Source: Bacteroidota bacterium (lineage in GTDB: Bacteria; Bacteroidota; Ignavibacteria; Kapaibacteriales; UBA961). Taken from it: 42,826 nt of DNA. Of this stretch, positions 9,086 through 18,302 are shown piece by piece. The translations under genes were made by a program, and so were the position numbers. Numbering within the stretch: the stretch's first letter is position 1; each line of letters starts with the position of its first letter. The DNA lies in the NCBI GenBank assembly GCA_005788035.1, contig SXZI01000106.1:1-42826 (forward strand). Reading direction: 5' to 3'. The notes under the pieces were generated by a model, which did not search any database, had not been told where the DNA came from, and saw only the letters and a list, made by a program, of their open reading frames with translations.

Positions 9086-9961
9086 ATGCATCTATTGCGA
9101 CTGTTCATTGCCCTTGCGGCTCTCACTTTTTTCTTTTCTTCTGAAGCTTATTCACAAGCGGCTGACCCTCGTAAACCGCAAGCAAAGAAGTCACCCCTTT
9201 TGGTTGGCCCTGTAGCCGGCTATAATAAATCCATGCACTCTGGTGGATTTTCTTCGATTGCTGCAGATGCCAATTGTCCAACATTTGAGACAGGCACTGA
9301 AAATGGATATTACTTTGGCTTTTCAGCGGAATATCTACTTGGAGATCCAAAGAATGCCAATTCTTCTATTATCGCCAGAGTTGTGTATGATTATCAACCT
9401 GCTGCATTTCAATTAGAAGGTGATAATTACCCTTCGAGACCAATTGGATCTCAAAATGTGGTTAATTCACAAATTTTGCATACATCAGTATTCAAATATT
9501 CTTTGTTGAATTTAGAAGTGATGTATCGCTTCAATCTTCCCGGCACAATGCTTGGCGTAACAATTGGTCCACAATTTGGTGTTCCAATGGGTGGCACTCA
9601 AGAGCAACGCTATGAATTGCAATTTGATCCAAATAATCCGGTTCAGTTTGTTAAGGAAACCGAGCCAGGAAGTTTGATCCTCAAACAAGACCCAACAGAT
9701 CCCGTTGTAGGCTTGAATGGTTATAAACCACAATATGTTGATGATACAAAGACATCAATCAGATTGTACGAAGGTGACATCATCGATCCTAATCCTTTCA
9801 GACTGGCTCTGAAAGCGGGTGTTCAATATGAAATTCTTGCAGGCAACCTGTTATTTGTTCCTGCGATTTATTATAATTTTGGTTTGACCAAGATCAGTAG
9901 TTCGAATAATTCCAGTGTTAGTGCATTGCAAATTGGTGCTGATCTTCGATTCTCATTATAA
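9086..9961 (+). CDS. Exported outer-membrane beta-barrel protein (PorT-like, unassigned)
   Basis: 291 residues from ATG 9086 (GTG 9077 would add three residues). A signal peptide ends near SSEAYSQ. After it comes a GPVAGYNKSMHSGGF segment, then alternating polar/hydrophobic strands of the small outer-membrane barrel type: YYFGFSAEYLL, SSIIARVVYDYQ, LLNLEVMYRFNL, MLGVTIGPQFGVPMGG. The protein ends ALQIGADLRFSL, and a terminal Phe is common for barrels assembled by BamA, though here Leu follows it. The fold resembles the PorT-like barrel family of Bacteroidota, but I cannot assign a substrate or name. It stands alone between the giant T9SS protein and its own terminator at 9983. Confidence 0.8.
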   Translation: MHLLRLFIALAALTFFFSSEAYSQAADPRKPQAKKSPLLVGPVAGYNKSMHSGGFSSIAADANCPTFETGTENGYYFGFSAEYLLGDPKNANSSIIARVVYDYQPAAFQLEGDNYPSRPIGSQNVVNSQILHTSVFKYSLLNLEVMYRFNLPGTMLGVTIGPQFGVPMGGTQEQRYELQFDPNNPVQFVKETEPGSLILKQDPTDPVVGLNGYKPQYVDDTKTSIRLYEGDIIDPNPFRLALKAGVQYEILAGNLLFVPAIYYNFGLTKISSSNNSSVSALQIGADLRFSL

Positions 9962-9982
9962 TACTGATAATTGATACTGTAT

Positions 9983-10012
9983 AAAGCCCGTCTATTAGAC
10001 GGGCTTTTTTTA
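9983..10012 (+). terminator. Intrinsic terminator after the barrel gene
   Basis: 11-bp arms AAAGCCCGTCT (9983-9993) and AGACGGGCTTT (9997-10007), a 3-nt loop, and a T-run through 10011. Plus-strand orientation. Confidence 0.93.
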
Positions 10013-10021
10013 TATCAGGAG

Positions 10022-10056
10022 AAAAAATATGCCCATCCGAAATTTCGGATGGGCAT
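10022..10056 (-). terminator. Intrinsic terminator of the Omp28/PNGase/pepA run
   Basis: A perfect 28-bp palindrome at 10029-10056 (14-nt arms, left arm ATGCCCATCCGAAA) followed on the minus strand by a T-rich tail (A-run at 10022-10027). It sits 27 bp beyond the pepA stop, back to back with the plus-strand terminator at 9983. Confidence 0.9.
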
Positions 10057-10083
10057 TACATTTAAAGAACAATTACTTAATTC

Positions 10084-11571
10084 TTATGCTTTAAAGTGTT
10101 TCACCAAGTCAACCAACATACGAACTCCAATTCCTGTTCCGCCTTTTGGCCAATAGTCGCGTTCACTTGATGACATTCCCGTTCCGGCAATATCCATATG
10201 AGCCCAAGGATAATCACCTATAAAGTGCTTCAAGAATAAACCCGCAGTAATTGCACCAGCCCATCTACCACCAGAATTCTTCACATCGGCAAAGTCGCTT
10301 CTGATTAAGTCTTCATATTCTTCATGCAGTGGCAATTCGCAAACATATTCATTGGTTCGAGATGCAGCCTTTTTGATCTGATCCAATAAATGAGGATTTG
10401 TTCCCATAAGACCACTTGTTATTGTTCCCAGTGCAACAACGCAAGCACCGGTTAATGTAGCAAAATCGATGACTGCCTTGGGTTTGAATTTTGATGCATA
10501 AGTTAGGGCATCCGCAAGAATCAATCTTCCTTCGGCATCTGTATTATCAATTTCTGCGGTTTTGCCATTCATGAATGTTACAATATCGCCGGGTACCAAA
10601 GCTGAGCCACTCGGCATATTTTCAGTTGATGGAACCAAAGCAACAACATTCACAGGTAATTTAGCTTTGGCTATGGCTATGATGCCACCAATAACGGTTG
10701 CAGCTCCATGCATGTCCCCTTTCATGTCGGACATGCCGGCTGCAGGCTTAATGCTAATTCCACCTGTATCGAATGTGATACCTTTTCCAACAAATACAAA
10801 TGGCTTATCATTAGCCTTACCGCCTTTGTATTCCATGACAATAAATACCGGTGGCCTAACACTTCCTTGATTTACTGCAAGCAAGCCACCCATCTTCAAA
10901 GCCTGAATCTTTTTCTTATCGAGAATCGTAACCTTGACACCGGTACCTTTTGCAGCTGCAATCGCAGATTTAGCAAGTGTTTCAGGGTAAATTTCATTGT
11001 TGGGTGCCTGGGCTAGATTTCTAGCTAAAGTGACACCATCATAGATTGATCGAGCCATTGTCAATACAGTTTTTCCTGCATTAACGATTTGCTTTGAATC
11101 TGAAAACAGTGTTATTGAGTTTATCTTCTTTTTGTTTTTCGATGTCGTGATATACTTATCGAATTTATAGTTGGAAAGCATTGCGCCTTCTAAAAGTGCG
11201 AGGCAAGCATCTTCAGCTGAAATACTGTGCGCGGCTACACCTTCAAGAGCAATATTCTGAACACCATAAGAAGCTGCTCTTTTCGATGCTGCAGAGGCAG
11301 CGCGACGTAGAGTTTCGATGGTGCACGATTCCTTTTTGCCAAGTCCCGCGACAATGATTTTTCCTGCTCCTTTTGCTCCTGTGTACAAAACCATTGTTGA
11401 ACGAAGAGAACCTTTAAAATCATCACTGTTGATAACAGGAGCTGTTATAGGAAACATTTCGGCCAAGCGTTTCTTACCGGCCTTCAACAAGGAATCATCT
11501 TCAAAGCAAAAAGTAATAAGAATATCAGCTTTTTGATTTTTCAATGATGATTGAGAAATAGAGATATTCAT
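10084..11571 (-). CDS. pepA: Leucyl aminopeptidase (M17, cytosol aminopeptidase)
   Basis: A 495-residue M17 peptidase that removes N-terminal residues from peptides using two metal ions. All expected metal and catalytic residues are visible: K263, D268 (GKGITFDTGG), K275 (SIKP), D286 (MKGDM), then D345, E347 and R349 in the NTDAEGRLILADAL signature. Each is offset by 7 from the E. coli numbering. The N-terminal macro-like domain spans roughly residues 1-165. ATG 11571 is the start. No signal peptide, so cytoplasmic. It is the last of three minus-strand genes with gaps of 30-33 bp and is followed by the strong terminator at 10056. Cotranscription with the two exported proteins upstream is therefore likely. 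E. coli PepA also binds DNA; nothing here shows that. Confidence 0.96.
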   Translation of the reverse strand: MNISISQSSLKNQKADILITFCFEDDSLLKAGKKRLAEMFPITAPVINSDDFKGSLRSTMVLYTGAKGAGKIIVAGLGKKESCTIETLRRAASAASKRAASYGVQNIALEGVAAHSISAEDACLALLEGAMLSNYKFDKYITTSKNKKKINSITLFSDSKQIVNAGKTVLTMARSIYDGVTLARNLAQAPNNEIYPETLAKSAIAAAKGTGVKVTILDKKKIQALKMGGLLAVNQGSVRPPVFIVMEYKGGKANDKPFVFVGKGITFDTGGISIKPAAGMSDMKGDMHGAATVIGGIIAIAKAKLPVNVVALVPSTENMPSGSALVPGDIVTFMNGKTAEIDNTDAEGRLILADALTYASKFKPKAVIDFATLTGACVVALGTITSGLMGTNPHLLDQIKKAASRTNEYVCELPLHEEYEDLIRSDFADVKNSGGRWAGAITAGLFLKHFIGDYPWAHMDIAGTGMSSSERDYWPKGGTGIGVRMLVDLVKHFKA

Positions 11572-11604
11572 GAATATCCAAAAAATAAATAAATGAAAAT
11601 GGGA

Positions 11605-13911
11605 TTAGTCTGCTGAATGCATGAACTTCGAATGCAAAGTCTTCTCTTCATATTTTATGCGAATGAAATAAGCACCCGAAGATTGTCCTTTCAATTGCAG
11701 GGGAATAGAATCTAAATCAGTGGTAGATACTTGTTCTTGATAAATGACTTCTCCAATCGATGATAGAATTTGCAAAGTGGCGGGCACATCATGAGGCAAA
11801 CCGCTGACTTGCAAAGTGGAAATGCCTGCACGTGTTGGGTTAGGCATCACCCTAATCTCAGGTGTTTGAGTGATTGGAGTGGATTCATTGACAGAAGCTG
11901 CCTTTCTATTGACGATGAAAGGTATGATTTCTCTATCTCCAAAACTTGCATAGATTGCAGCAGGTTGACCATAATTCGCAGCTTGTGAATTAAATATGAT
12001 TGTTGAACCACCAACTTCGCGCAATGAGTAAAATCCACGCGTTGAACCTTGGAAAATGGGATATAATCCATCACCAAGTGCTTCATCATAAATGATGAAC
12101 TTATAACACCCATCTTCAAGATCAAATGTATCCCTAATAGAAGCTCCATCTTGAAAATTCCCTCTCTCTTTGATGACATATCCTTCTGAATCCTGGACCT
12201 CATAGCGAATACCATTTGGGATTCCAGAAACAATATCAGTTTTTAAAAACAATGCAATCTTCCCGGCAGTCGTTTGCTTTGGATTGGTAAATGACACTGT
12301 CTTTGTATCCCCTATAGCTGATTCATCCAATTTTCCATTGGGTTCAATTACCTGAACAGTGAATGTATGGTCACCGCTTGGGAAACCAAGGGGTGGCAAT
12401 TCAATTTCGGCTTCTTCCATGAAAGGTATATTTCCGGCCCACAGAAAATATTTATCCTCACCATTGTCGATTTTATATCGAATACGAAGGGCACTTAATG
12501 TAGCAATCCCTTGATTCTTAACGATGATTACCGGCTTCTGACCAGAGCAAACTGGATTCATTCTTCTAAATCGATATGCATTATTGGGCATCTTAATGGC
12601 CTCAAGCGAAGCATTGTTTACATAATTTGCCTTTGAATACAGAATCTGACCTTCAATGATATAGCTTGCCCTCTGCCCTAAATTCATGTTTTCATATGGT
12701 TCCATTTGATAGCCGACACGTATGCTGTCTGCACTTGTCAAAAATCGAGTCAAATGGTAATCCCAATATTGCACTATATCACCGGGGCACCATCCTGCGC
12801 GATTATAATACCAAGTTCCGGCTTGAGGATAAATTGGATTCTGACCGCAGTCGCCTCTCCATAAATATTGCTCAAACATTTCTTCGCCATTGACCAGAAT
12901 CTTGTGTGTCTTCTGCGAAAATTCAGCTGCATTGTCTGTTCCGCCGAAACCATGACCGGTGGTCATCAATCGCAAGGTTACTTGATCTTGCGGATGCAAA
13001 CGAGGAATGGTTTGTGTCTTTAAGAAGTTCTCAATGGGATTATTTGGATCGCCATAAGTTGGATTGCCTGACCAAAACACTTTATGCTCATATGTTTCTC
13101 GGGCAGGTATACCTTCAATGAAGGTGAAATCCAGATCGAACAATGAGCCTTGTGACCACCCATCATAAAACACTTTTATCTCTGTTGAGTCTCGAAGGAT
13201 GTGAGCATAATCAGTGACATCATAAATCCAGGTATAATTCCAATTTTCATTATGCCATTTGCCATATGGAGTAATGAAACGACCTATTTCAGTTTCATTG
13301 ATGATCTCAAAAGGTTTATATGCTTTTCTGGTTCCCTTCAAAAGGGTTGAATCTCCTGCAACAAATGAAGAATCTATCTTTGCACCTGTTGAACTATATG
13401 CATAATTCCAATACGCAGCTTCATAGGCAGGAGTAGAATCCGTGATATTAAACGGTTGTTGATCATTCTTGTAATAATATATCTGGAATGGTGCATTAGC
13501 AACCGTATCCGTCTTCTTTGTTGAAGCATTGAATTTTGTCTTAAATGTTGGCTTCAGAGAAATGCGCAATGAGTCGGATACTGCTCCGGCTTTTGTAAAT
13601 GAAGGTGCATCAACGAGACTTGAATCAATTCTGCCTGTTTTTGTACGAGCATAAATTCTCATTGTATAGTCCCATTCACCACAACCACCTTTTGGACAAG
13701 TCAGTTTAAAATTCATGAAAATGCGTTCATGTCTTTTGTCCTTTGATGGAAATACTCCCCATCGATTTTGACTGCCGTACCATGTCCACAAGTATTTATT
13801 GAACACATTCACGGTTACGGAATCACCACGTTCCGCAATAATTTCTTTTGGAAGAAAACATGCAGCAAAGGAGATGAGTACAATTGAGAGAAAATATAAT
13901 GTAGTTTTCAT
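11605..13911 (-). CDS. PNGase F-like secreted glycoamidase homologue with T9SS sorting domain
   Basis: 768 residues with an N-terminal signal peptide (hydrophobic SIVLISFAACF). Residues about 30-430 match the two jelly-roll domains of peptide-N-glycosidase F, which releases N-glycans from asparagine. D81 in CGEWDY corresponds to catalytic D60 of the Elizabethkingia enzyme, and E330 in NAAEFSQKTH corresponds to E206. At the E118 position there is D250 (FYDGW). The EIGRFITPYG and NRAGWCPG blocks are diagnostic. About 100 extra residues lie between the D81 block and EIGRFITPYG. A middle beta domain (about 450-560) looks CARDB-like, and the C-terminus (from about 690, VMPNPTRAGIS to SGAYFIRI) is a T9SS type A sorting domain. 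Same run as the Omp28-like gene (30 bp upstream) and pepA. Fold assignment is good; activity is uncertain because of the E-to-D change. Confidence 0.85.
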   Translation of the reverse strand: MKTTLYFLSIVLISFAACFLPKEIIAERGDSVTVNVFNKYLWTWYGSQNRWGVFPSKDKRHERIFMNFKLTCPKGGCGEWDYTMRIYARTKTGRIDSSLVDAPSFTKAGAVSDSLRISLKPTFKTKFNASTKKTDTVANAPFQIYYYKNDQQPFNITDSTPAYEAAYWNYAYSSTGAKIDSSFVAGDSTLLKGTRKAYKPFEIINETEIGRFITPYGKWHNENWNYTWIYDVTDYAHILRDSTEIKVFYDGWSQGSLFDLDFTFIEGIPARETYEHKVFWSGNPTYGDPNNPIENFLKTQTIPRLHPQDQVTLRLMTTGHGFGGTDNAAEFSQKTHKILVNGEEMFEQYLWRGDCGQNPIYPQAGTWYYNRAGWCPGDIVQYWDYHLTRFLTSADSIRVGYQMEPYENMNLGQRASYIIEGQILYSKANYVNNASLEAIKMPNNAYRFRRMNPVCSGQKPVIIVKNQGIATLSALRIRYKIDNGEDKYFLWAGNIPFMEEAEIELPPLGFPSGDHTFTVQVIEPNGKLDESAIGDTKTVSFTNPKQTTAGKIALFLKTDIVSGIPNGIRYEVQDSEGYVIKERGNFQDGASIRDTFDLEDGCYKFIIYDEALGDGLYPIFQGSTRGFYSLREVGGSTIIFNSQAANYGQPAAIYASFGDREIIPFIVNRKAASVNESTPITQTPEIRVMPNPTRAGISTLQVSGLPHDVPATLQILSSIGEVIYQEQVSTTDLDSIPLQLKGQSSGAYFIRIKYEEKTLHSKFMHSAD

Positions 13912-13941
13912 TGTATAAGATATGAATATTGAATGCAGTGT

Positions 13942-16257
13942 TTACTGTTGTACGACAAATACATAATGATACACTTCAGTTTGTATCGCAGTAGGCACTA
14001 TTTCGAGCACATAAATGCCAGAAATAGGTTTTTCAAAAGAGTATTCTGAGCATGTTGCACGATATGATGCATGAAGTCTACCAGATAAGTCTCTGATAGA
14101 TACTTTATATCCAGATTCAAATGGGGTAACAATGTTAATCCTATCATCAACACGAACATTGATCTTTGATTCTACCTCTTCATTAATTGAACTTGGAACA
14201 TATGTTCCTTTCAATTGCACCGTGATTGGTTCTATGCCTTGTTGACTGGAAATAATACGTAGTTCAGCATTTTTCATTCCTGCATCACTTGGTGAAAATC
14301 CGATAGTCAAATTCACTGAACCACCTGCTGGAATCTTGGACAATGTTGCAGGTTGAAAACTAAATGAGGTTGCATCAGTACCACTGATTGCAATGGAAGA
14401 AATCAGCGTCTCGACATTACCGGGATTTGACAACGTACATACTTTGGAATTCCCAGTTGATGATGCAACAGTGCCAAAATCAAGCATGCTTGTAGAAGCA
14501 GTGAGGGCCGGCTTTGGAACAAATGTGAAGTTTTCCAACCATGCCAATGACCTATCTATCAATGTGCGACGTTGCGCACTATCGGTAATGGCAAATGGAT
14601 GAAGGCCAAGATACACAATCCTATTTGTGAGTCTTTGCACTCTCACACCACCGATTGTATCACCTGTTGTGCTTGTGGCAAGTCGTAATATTGGTGTGAT
14701 GGACATATTTGATTTGTCTTTAATCTTCAATGGATAGAAAGCATAGCTCCTTGGAGCGCAAGCCAATGATAGACCATTTGTTATTGTATCGCCTTGAACT
14801 CCGTTCAGTGAATATTGTGCATTGCGTATTGTATACCCTGCATATGTTAAACCAAGAGTATCAAAAAGTGGGGTTTTATCAAAAAACATATTATTGGTAA
14901 TAAACTGACCTGCAACCAAGAAAGAAACTCCCTTGTCAGCGAGTGAAAGCATGAAATCCGATTCAGCTTTCACAATTCTCCCACTATCTGCACAATGCCA
15001 TATAAATCGCTTTAGAGCAGTAAATTTTTCGATATTCTGCATGAATTCAGTGGCATTCATAGCAATGTACTTTTTCACTCCGGATGATGCAACGGCATCT
15101 GCAAATGGACCCACATTTCCACTGACATTGTCCATAATCAAAAATGCTTGGGATTCCTTTGAAACGATGGTTATTGGAATGGCACTATATTGCTTGCCAC
15201 TTGCATCAGAGAAACTCAACAACACTTCGCCTATGCCTGTTTCAGCCGACCTCTGAAGTTCAATGCCGATTTCTTTCTTTTCTCCGGGATTCAATGTAAA
15301 TGTGGATTGATTTCCCGTAATGGTCAATTTCCAATCTCCGGGTGTTCGTGCAGATTTTATGACAGCTACATCCTTATAGGTGATAGCTGCACTTGATGCA
15401 TTACCAATGACTGCTTTCAATGATATCGCTCCCTGTGGAGGAAGGGCTTCAAAAACAGGTGCAATGGAAGGAGGAAAACTCAATGTGGTTGAAATCATAG
15501 TGCCGGGATTATTTGAGACGCTTGTGGCAGCTTGAATGATCTCCATAGTTCTTGGGTTTTGCAGAAATGCGATGACATTAACATCGGTATTCCATAGTTC
15601 GCCGCTTCCTTTGGAATACGTGAATGAAGCTGTTTTCTGTTCATTTGGCAATTGATTCCATGCACTTCCCTGCTCATTTGGTAGCATGGTCATCATGGAT
15701 GAGGCAAATTCAGTTTGACCATTCGATCCGGTTAATGTATTGACGATGTTTGGAAGTTTTACCAATTCCGTATAAACTGCTGTGTGAAGGATATAATCTT
15801 TCAGCTCAATATCTGATTTCACATCCACTGTGACTTTCATGTCATTGCCTGACACAACTTCCTGCTTGATTGTCATGCTGATTGGATAAGGCATTTGTTG
15901 ATCCAGTCTGGCAGCATTCCACATACCGAGTGAATCTCGTGGATCAACAGAACGATATCCATTCACACGGGATGCAGGCAATGCCGGTACGGCATAGAGC
16001 GAACCTCGTGCATCATTGTGGGTTGGATTTGCTTTATAAAATGGATCACCTGGAGAGGGTATATTCAAGTGATATTTCAGTGCGATAATACCACTGTCCA
16101 ATTTTGCGACTACCTTAAGAACTTTGTCTGCATCAACACATGGCTTGCATGTAGCACTTGTGAATTCTTCAATCAATACAAGTCTTTTAGGACTTCCTTG
16201 GGAATGTAGAAGAATGGGGCATAGAAGCAAAAGAATGAAAAATTTGTATATGGACAT
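13942..16257 (-). CDS. Omp28-family exported protein with thioredoxin-like CxxC, ASH domain and T9SS-type C-terminus
   Basis: 771 residues from ATG 16257. A GTG at 16293 would add 12 residues before a perfect signal peptide (MSIYKFFILLLLCPILLHSQ), so ATG is chosen. Immediately after cleavage comes the Omp28/thioredoxin-like segment VLIEEFTSATCKPCVDADK with C37-x-x-C40, typical of Bacteroidota Omp28 proteins. A long middle region (about 260-600) has an Ig-like domain and a segment that resembles a flavodoxin/ThuA-like alpha/beta fold. A choice-of-anchor-D unit starts near 625 (SMLDFGTVASSTGNS), and the end (about 700-771, SGIYVLEIVPT) resembles a divergent T9SS sorting domain. The redox role of the CKPC pair is inferred. 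First gene of the run with the PNGase-like gene and pepA; the ABC ATPase lies 143 bp upstream on the same strand. Confidence 0.85.
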   Translation of the reverse strand: MSIYKFFILLLLCPILLHSQGSPKRLVLIEEFTSATCKPCVDADKVLKVVAKLDSGIIALKYHLNIPSPGDPFYKANPTHNDARGSLYAVPALPASRVNGYRSVDPRDSLGMWNAARLDQQMPYPISMTIKQEVVSGNDMKVTVDVKSDIELKDYILHTAVYTELVKLPNIVNTLTGSNGQTEFASSMMTMLPNEQGSAWNQLPNEQKTASFTYSKGSGELWNTDVNVIAFLQNPRTMEIIQAATSVSNNPGTMISTTLSFPPSIAPVFEALPPQGAISLKAVIGNASSAAITYKDVAVIKSARTPGDWKLTITGNQSTFTLNPGEKKEIGIELQRSAETGIGEVLLSFSDASGKQYSAIPITIVSKESQAFLIMDNVSGNVGPFADAVASSGVKKYIAMNATEFMQNIEKFTALKRFIWHCADSGRIVKAESDFMLSLADKGVSFLVAGQFITNNMFFDKTPLFDTLGLTYAGYTIRNAQYSLNGVQGDTITNGLSLACAPRSYAFYPLKIKDKSNMSITPILRLATSTTGDTIGGVRVQRLTNRIVYLGLHPFAITDSAQRRTLIDRSLAWLENFTFVPKPALTASTSMLDFGTVASSTGNSKVCTLSNPGNVETLISSIAISGTDATSFSFQPATLSKIPAGGSVNLTIGFSPSDAGMKNAELRIISSQQGIEPITVQLKGTYVPSSINEEVESKINVRVDDRINIVTPFESGYKVSIRDLSGRLHASYRATCSEYSFEKPISGIYVLEIVPTAIQTEVYHYVFVVQQ

Positions 16258-16400
16258 GGCAGCACCAATTGTCAAGAATTCAAGGAAAATCACTATCCCT
16301 TTCCATAGATGCTCTTAGTTGATCTATTTGGACGGGAATGTTGCAAAATAGCCAAAGTCAGACCTTTGACCAACAGAATTTTGTCCACCTTACTGCGCAT

Positions 16401-17396
16401 TTATGCTTCTGGAATTTCTACTGTTTTCCCTGAAAATATTTCTCTGATCACCTCTTCTACAGGCATGTCTGAAATTGTGATGTCCCGAACGGAAAAATTT
16501 CCAAGGCACCTTGTGGTAATGCCTGCAATTTCCTGTTTTGGAACCTTGAATACTATGCGGTCTTCACCTATTTCTACGATATGTTCCATATCCTCAATTG
16601 TTTTTTTATCCGGCATTTCATCAAGGAAAATCGTAACTACTTTTTCATGAGAAAAACGGTCAACAAGCACATTTAATCCACCATCGAATTGGATACGTCC
16701 TTCATCCATTAGGATGACTCTCTCACACAGAGCTTCGATATCGTCCATGTAGTGACTAGTCAGAATGATAGTGGTTCCATGTTCTTTATTGAATTGCGCT
16801 ATGAATTCCCGCAAAGCATGCTGAGCCACGATGTCCAATCCTATTGTGGGTTCATCCAGAAATACCACTTTGGGATAATGTAATAATGCTCCAATGAGCT
16901 CGCATTTCATGCGTTCCCCCAAACTCAGCTTTCTAACTTGAACATGCAGTTTGTCCGCTATGTCGAGGTGTTCGGACATTTTGAGTAATCGGTTTTTGTA
17001 ATCACCATCGGAAATGCGATACATCTCTTTGTTTAATAGAAATGAATCAGCGGCAGGCAAATCCCACCACAATTGATTTCTTTGCCCCATAACAAGTGAA
17101 AAATTCCTCCGGAATTCATTATCTCTCTGCCAAGGAACATACCCCATTACAGTAGCGATGCCGGATGTAGGGTACAATAATCCCGACAACATCTTTAATG
17201 TAGTTGTTTTTCCTGCACCATTTGCTCCCAACATCCCAACCAAAGCACCTTCAGGTATCGAGAACGTCACTGAATCCGCGGCTTTGAATTCAGTATATTG
17301 CCTATTGAACAATGACTTGATTGAACCGACCAATCCGGCATCTTTTTTATGGGTTCTAAAGATCTTGGTGAGTGATTCAACATGAATCATATGCAT
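16401..17396 (-). CDS. ABC transporter ATP-binding protein, COG4586-type, without adjacent permease
   Basis: About 331 residues from ATG 17396 (an ATG at 17390 gives MIHVESLTKIF; the longer TTG 17417 is unlikely). Walker A is GANGAGKTT, the ABC signature LSLGERMK, Walker B VVFLDEP, and the switch His is in LTSHYMDDIE. A long insertion before Walker A (KSLFNRQYTEFKA) and the SLVMGQRNQLWWDLPAADSF segment are typical of the ABC-2 exporter ATPases of the COG4586 group, which normally sit with two membrane permeases. None is adjacent here: downstream is the Omp28-like gene and upstream a divergent DUF2279 gene. The C-terminal 90 residues form an extra regulatory-like domain. Substrate unknown. Confidence 0.92.
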   Translation of the reverse strand: MHMIHVESLTKIFRTHKKDAGLVGSIKSLFNRQYTEFKAADSVTFSIPEGALVGMLGANGAGKTTTLKMLSGLLYPTSGIATVMGYVPWQRDNEFRRNFSLVMGQRNQLWWDLPAADSFLLNKEMYRISDGDYKNRLLKMSEHLDIADKLHVQVRKLSLGERMKCELIGALLHYPKVVFLDEPTIGLDIVAQHALREFIAQFNKEHGTTIILTSHYMDDIEALCERVILMDEGRIQFDGGLNVLVDRFSHEKVVTIFLDEMPDKKTIEDMEHIVEIGEDRIVFKVPKQEIAGITTRCLGNFSVRDITISDMPVEEVIREIFSGKTVEIPEA

Positions 17397-17426
17397 AATC
17401 CTATCAATTTTCTGCAATTTAGATAA

Positions 17427-18302
17427 ATGAATCCATCATCCCGCATGTTCTTACCATTGATCAGCATGTTCATCATTAATGTACCCTTGCATTCATCAAT
17501 GGTGATTCCTGATTCAAGCTTCACCATCAGCACTGATTCTTCATCATACTCATTGATCCCTTGGGGAGCTTCAGCAATCTTCATGGGCATCTCCTTTTCA
17601 AAGCAAGCAAATGAATATTGGAGCGAGTCTTCACCTTTTTATGTGATGGATTGGAAGACTGAATATGATGATGCATTACTTGCCGACAAATTGGGTCATG
17701 CGGCTTTTGCATATACAACAGCGCGCACATTGTCCGGTTTATTCATGCAATGCGGTTATGAAAAAAGAACGGCAACTTGGATTGGGAGTGGAATTTCCCT
17801 GCTACATCAGTCTGTGGTGGAATATCATGATGGATATTCAGCCGGTGCCCCATATTTAGGATTTAGTAGAGGTGACTTTATTGCGAATATTCTTGGTGCT
17901 GCTCTACCAATTGCTCAAGAATATGTTCCATCTTTGGATTGTATGCGTTTTAAATTTTCTTTTTTACCTACCAAGGATTTCAATGATCATGGAGGGAATC
18001 CATTCAATGATTATCAGGCAACATATCATTGGTTAAGTGTTAATATCGCGGGTGCACTTCCTGAAAATCAACGAGGATGGTCACAATATGTGAATATTGC
18101 TGTGGGACACTCAGTCAAGAACATTGATCGTTATGGTAGCGGAAATCATGAATTCTATCTTTCAATGGATTTCAATGCCGAGGCACTTCCATTTGATGAT
18201 TCATGGGGCCTTGCATTGAAACGCATTCTCAATACGGTAAAATTTCCGATGCCATGTATTAAGCTCTATCCGAATATCGTATGGTATGGGATCAGAATAT
18301 GA
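17427..18302 (+). CDS. DUF2279 exported protein
   Basis: A 291-residue protein of the DUF2279 family (YfiM-like), function unknown. It has a weak N-terminal signal or membrane segment (FLPLISMFIINVPL) from ATG 17427. The conserved core follows: DKLGHAAFAY (about 88-97), a helix with ISLLHQSVVEYHDGYS, then GFSRGDFIANILGA, all typical of the family. The C-terminal half (VNIAGALPEN, WSQYVNIAVGHSVK, HEFYLSMDFNAE) looks like paired beta-strands. It is divergent from the ABC ATPase, with only about 30 bp between the two starts. The stop codon is directly adjacent to the polA stop on the other strand (no intergenic base). Confidence 0.85.
   Translation: MNPSSRMFLPLISMFIINVPLHSSMVIPDSSFTISTDSSSYSLIPWGASAIFMGISFSKQANEYWSESSPFYVMDWKTEYDDALLADKLGHAAFAYTTARTLSGLFMQCGYEKRTATWIGSGISLLHQSVVEYHDGYSAGAPYLGFSRGDFIANILGAALPIAQEYVPSLDCMRFKFSFLPTKDFNDHGGNPFNDYQATYHWLSVNIAGALPENQRGWSQYVNIAVGHSVKNIDRYGSGNHEFYLSMDFNAEALPFDDSWGLALKRILNTVKFPMPCIKLYPNIVWYGIRI

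Noticed and set aside
10029-10056. 28-bp perfect palindrome as a regulator binding site
   Set aside because: It lies just past the pepA stop with a T-rich tail on the minus strand, so a terminator explains it.
9971-10156. Small plus-strand frame after the barrel gene
   Set aside because: It runs through two terminator hairpins and the end of pepA on the other strand, with no homology I can see.
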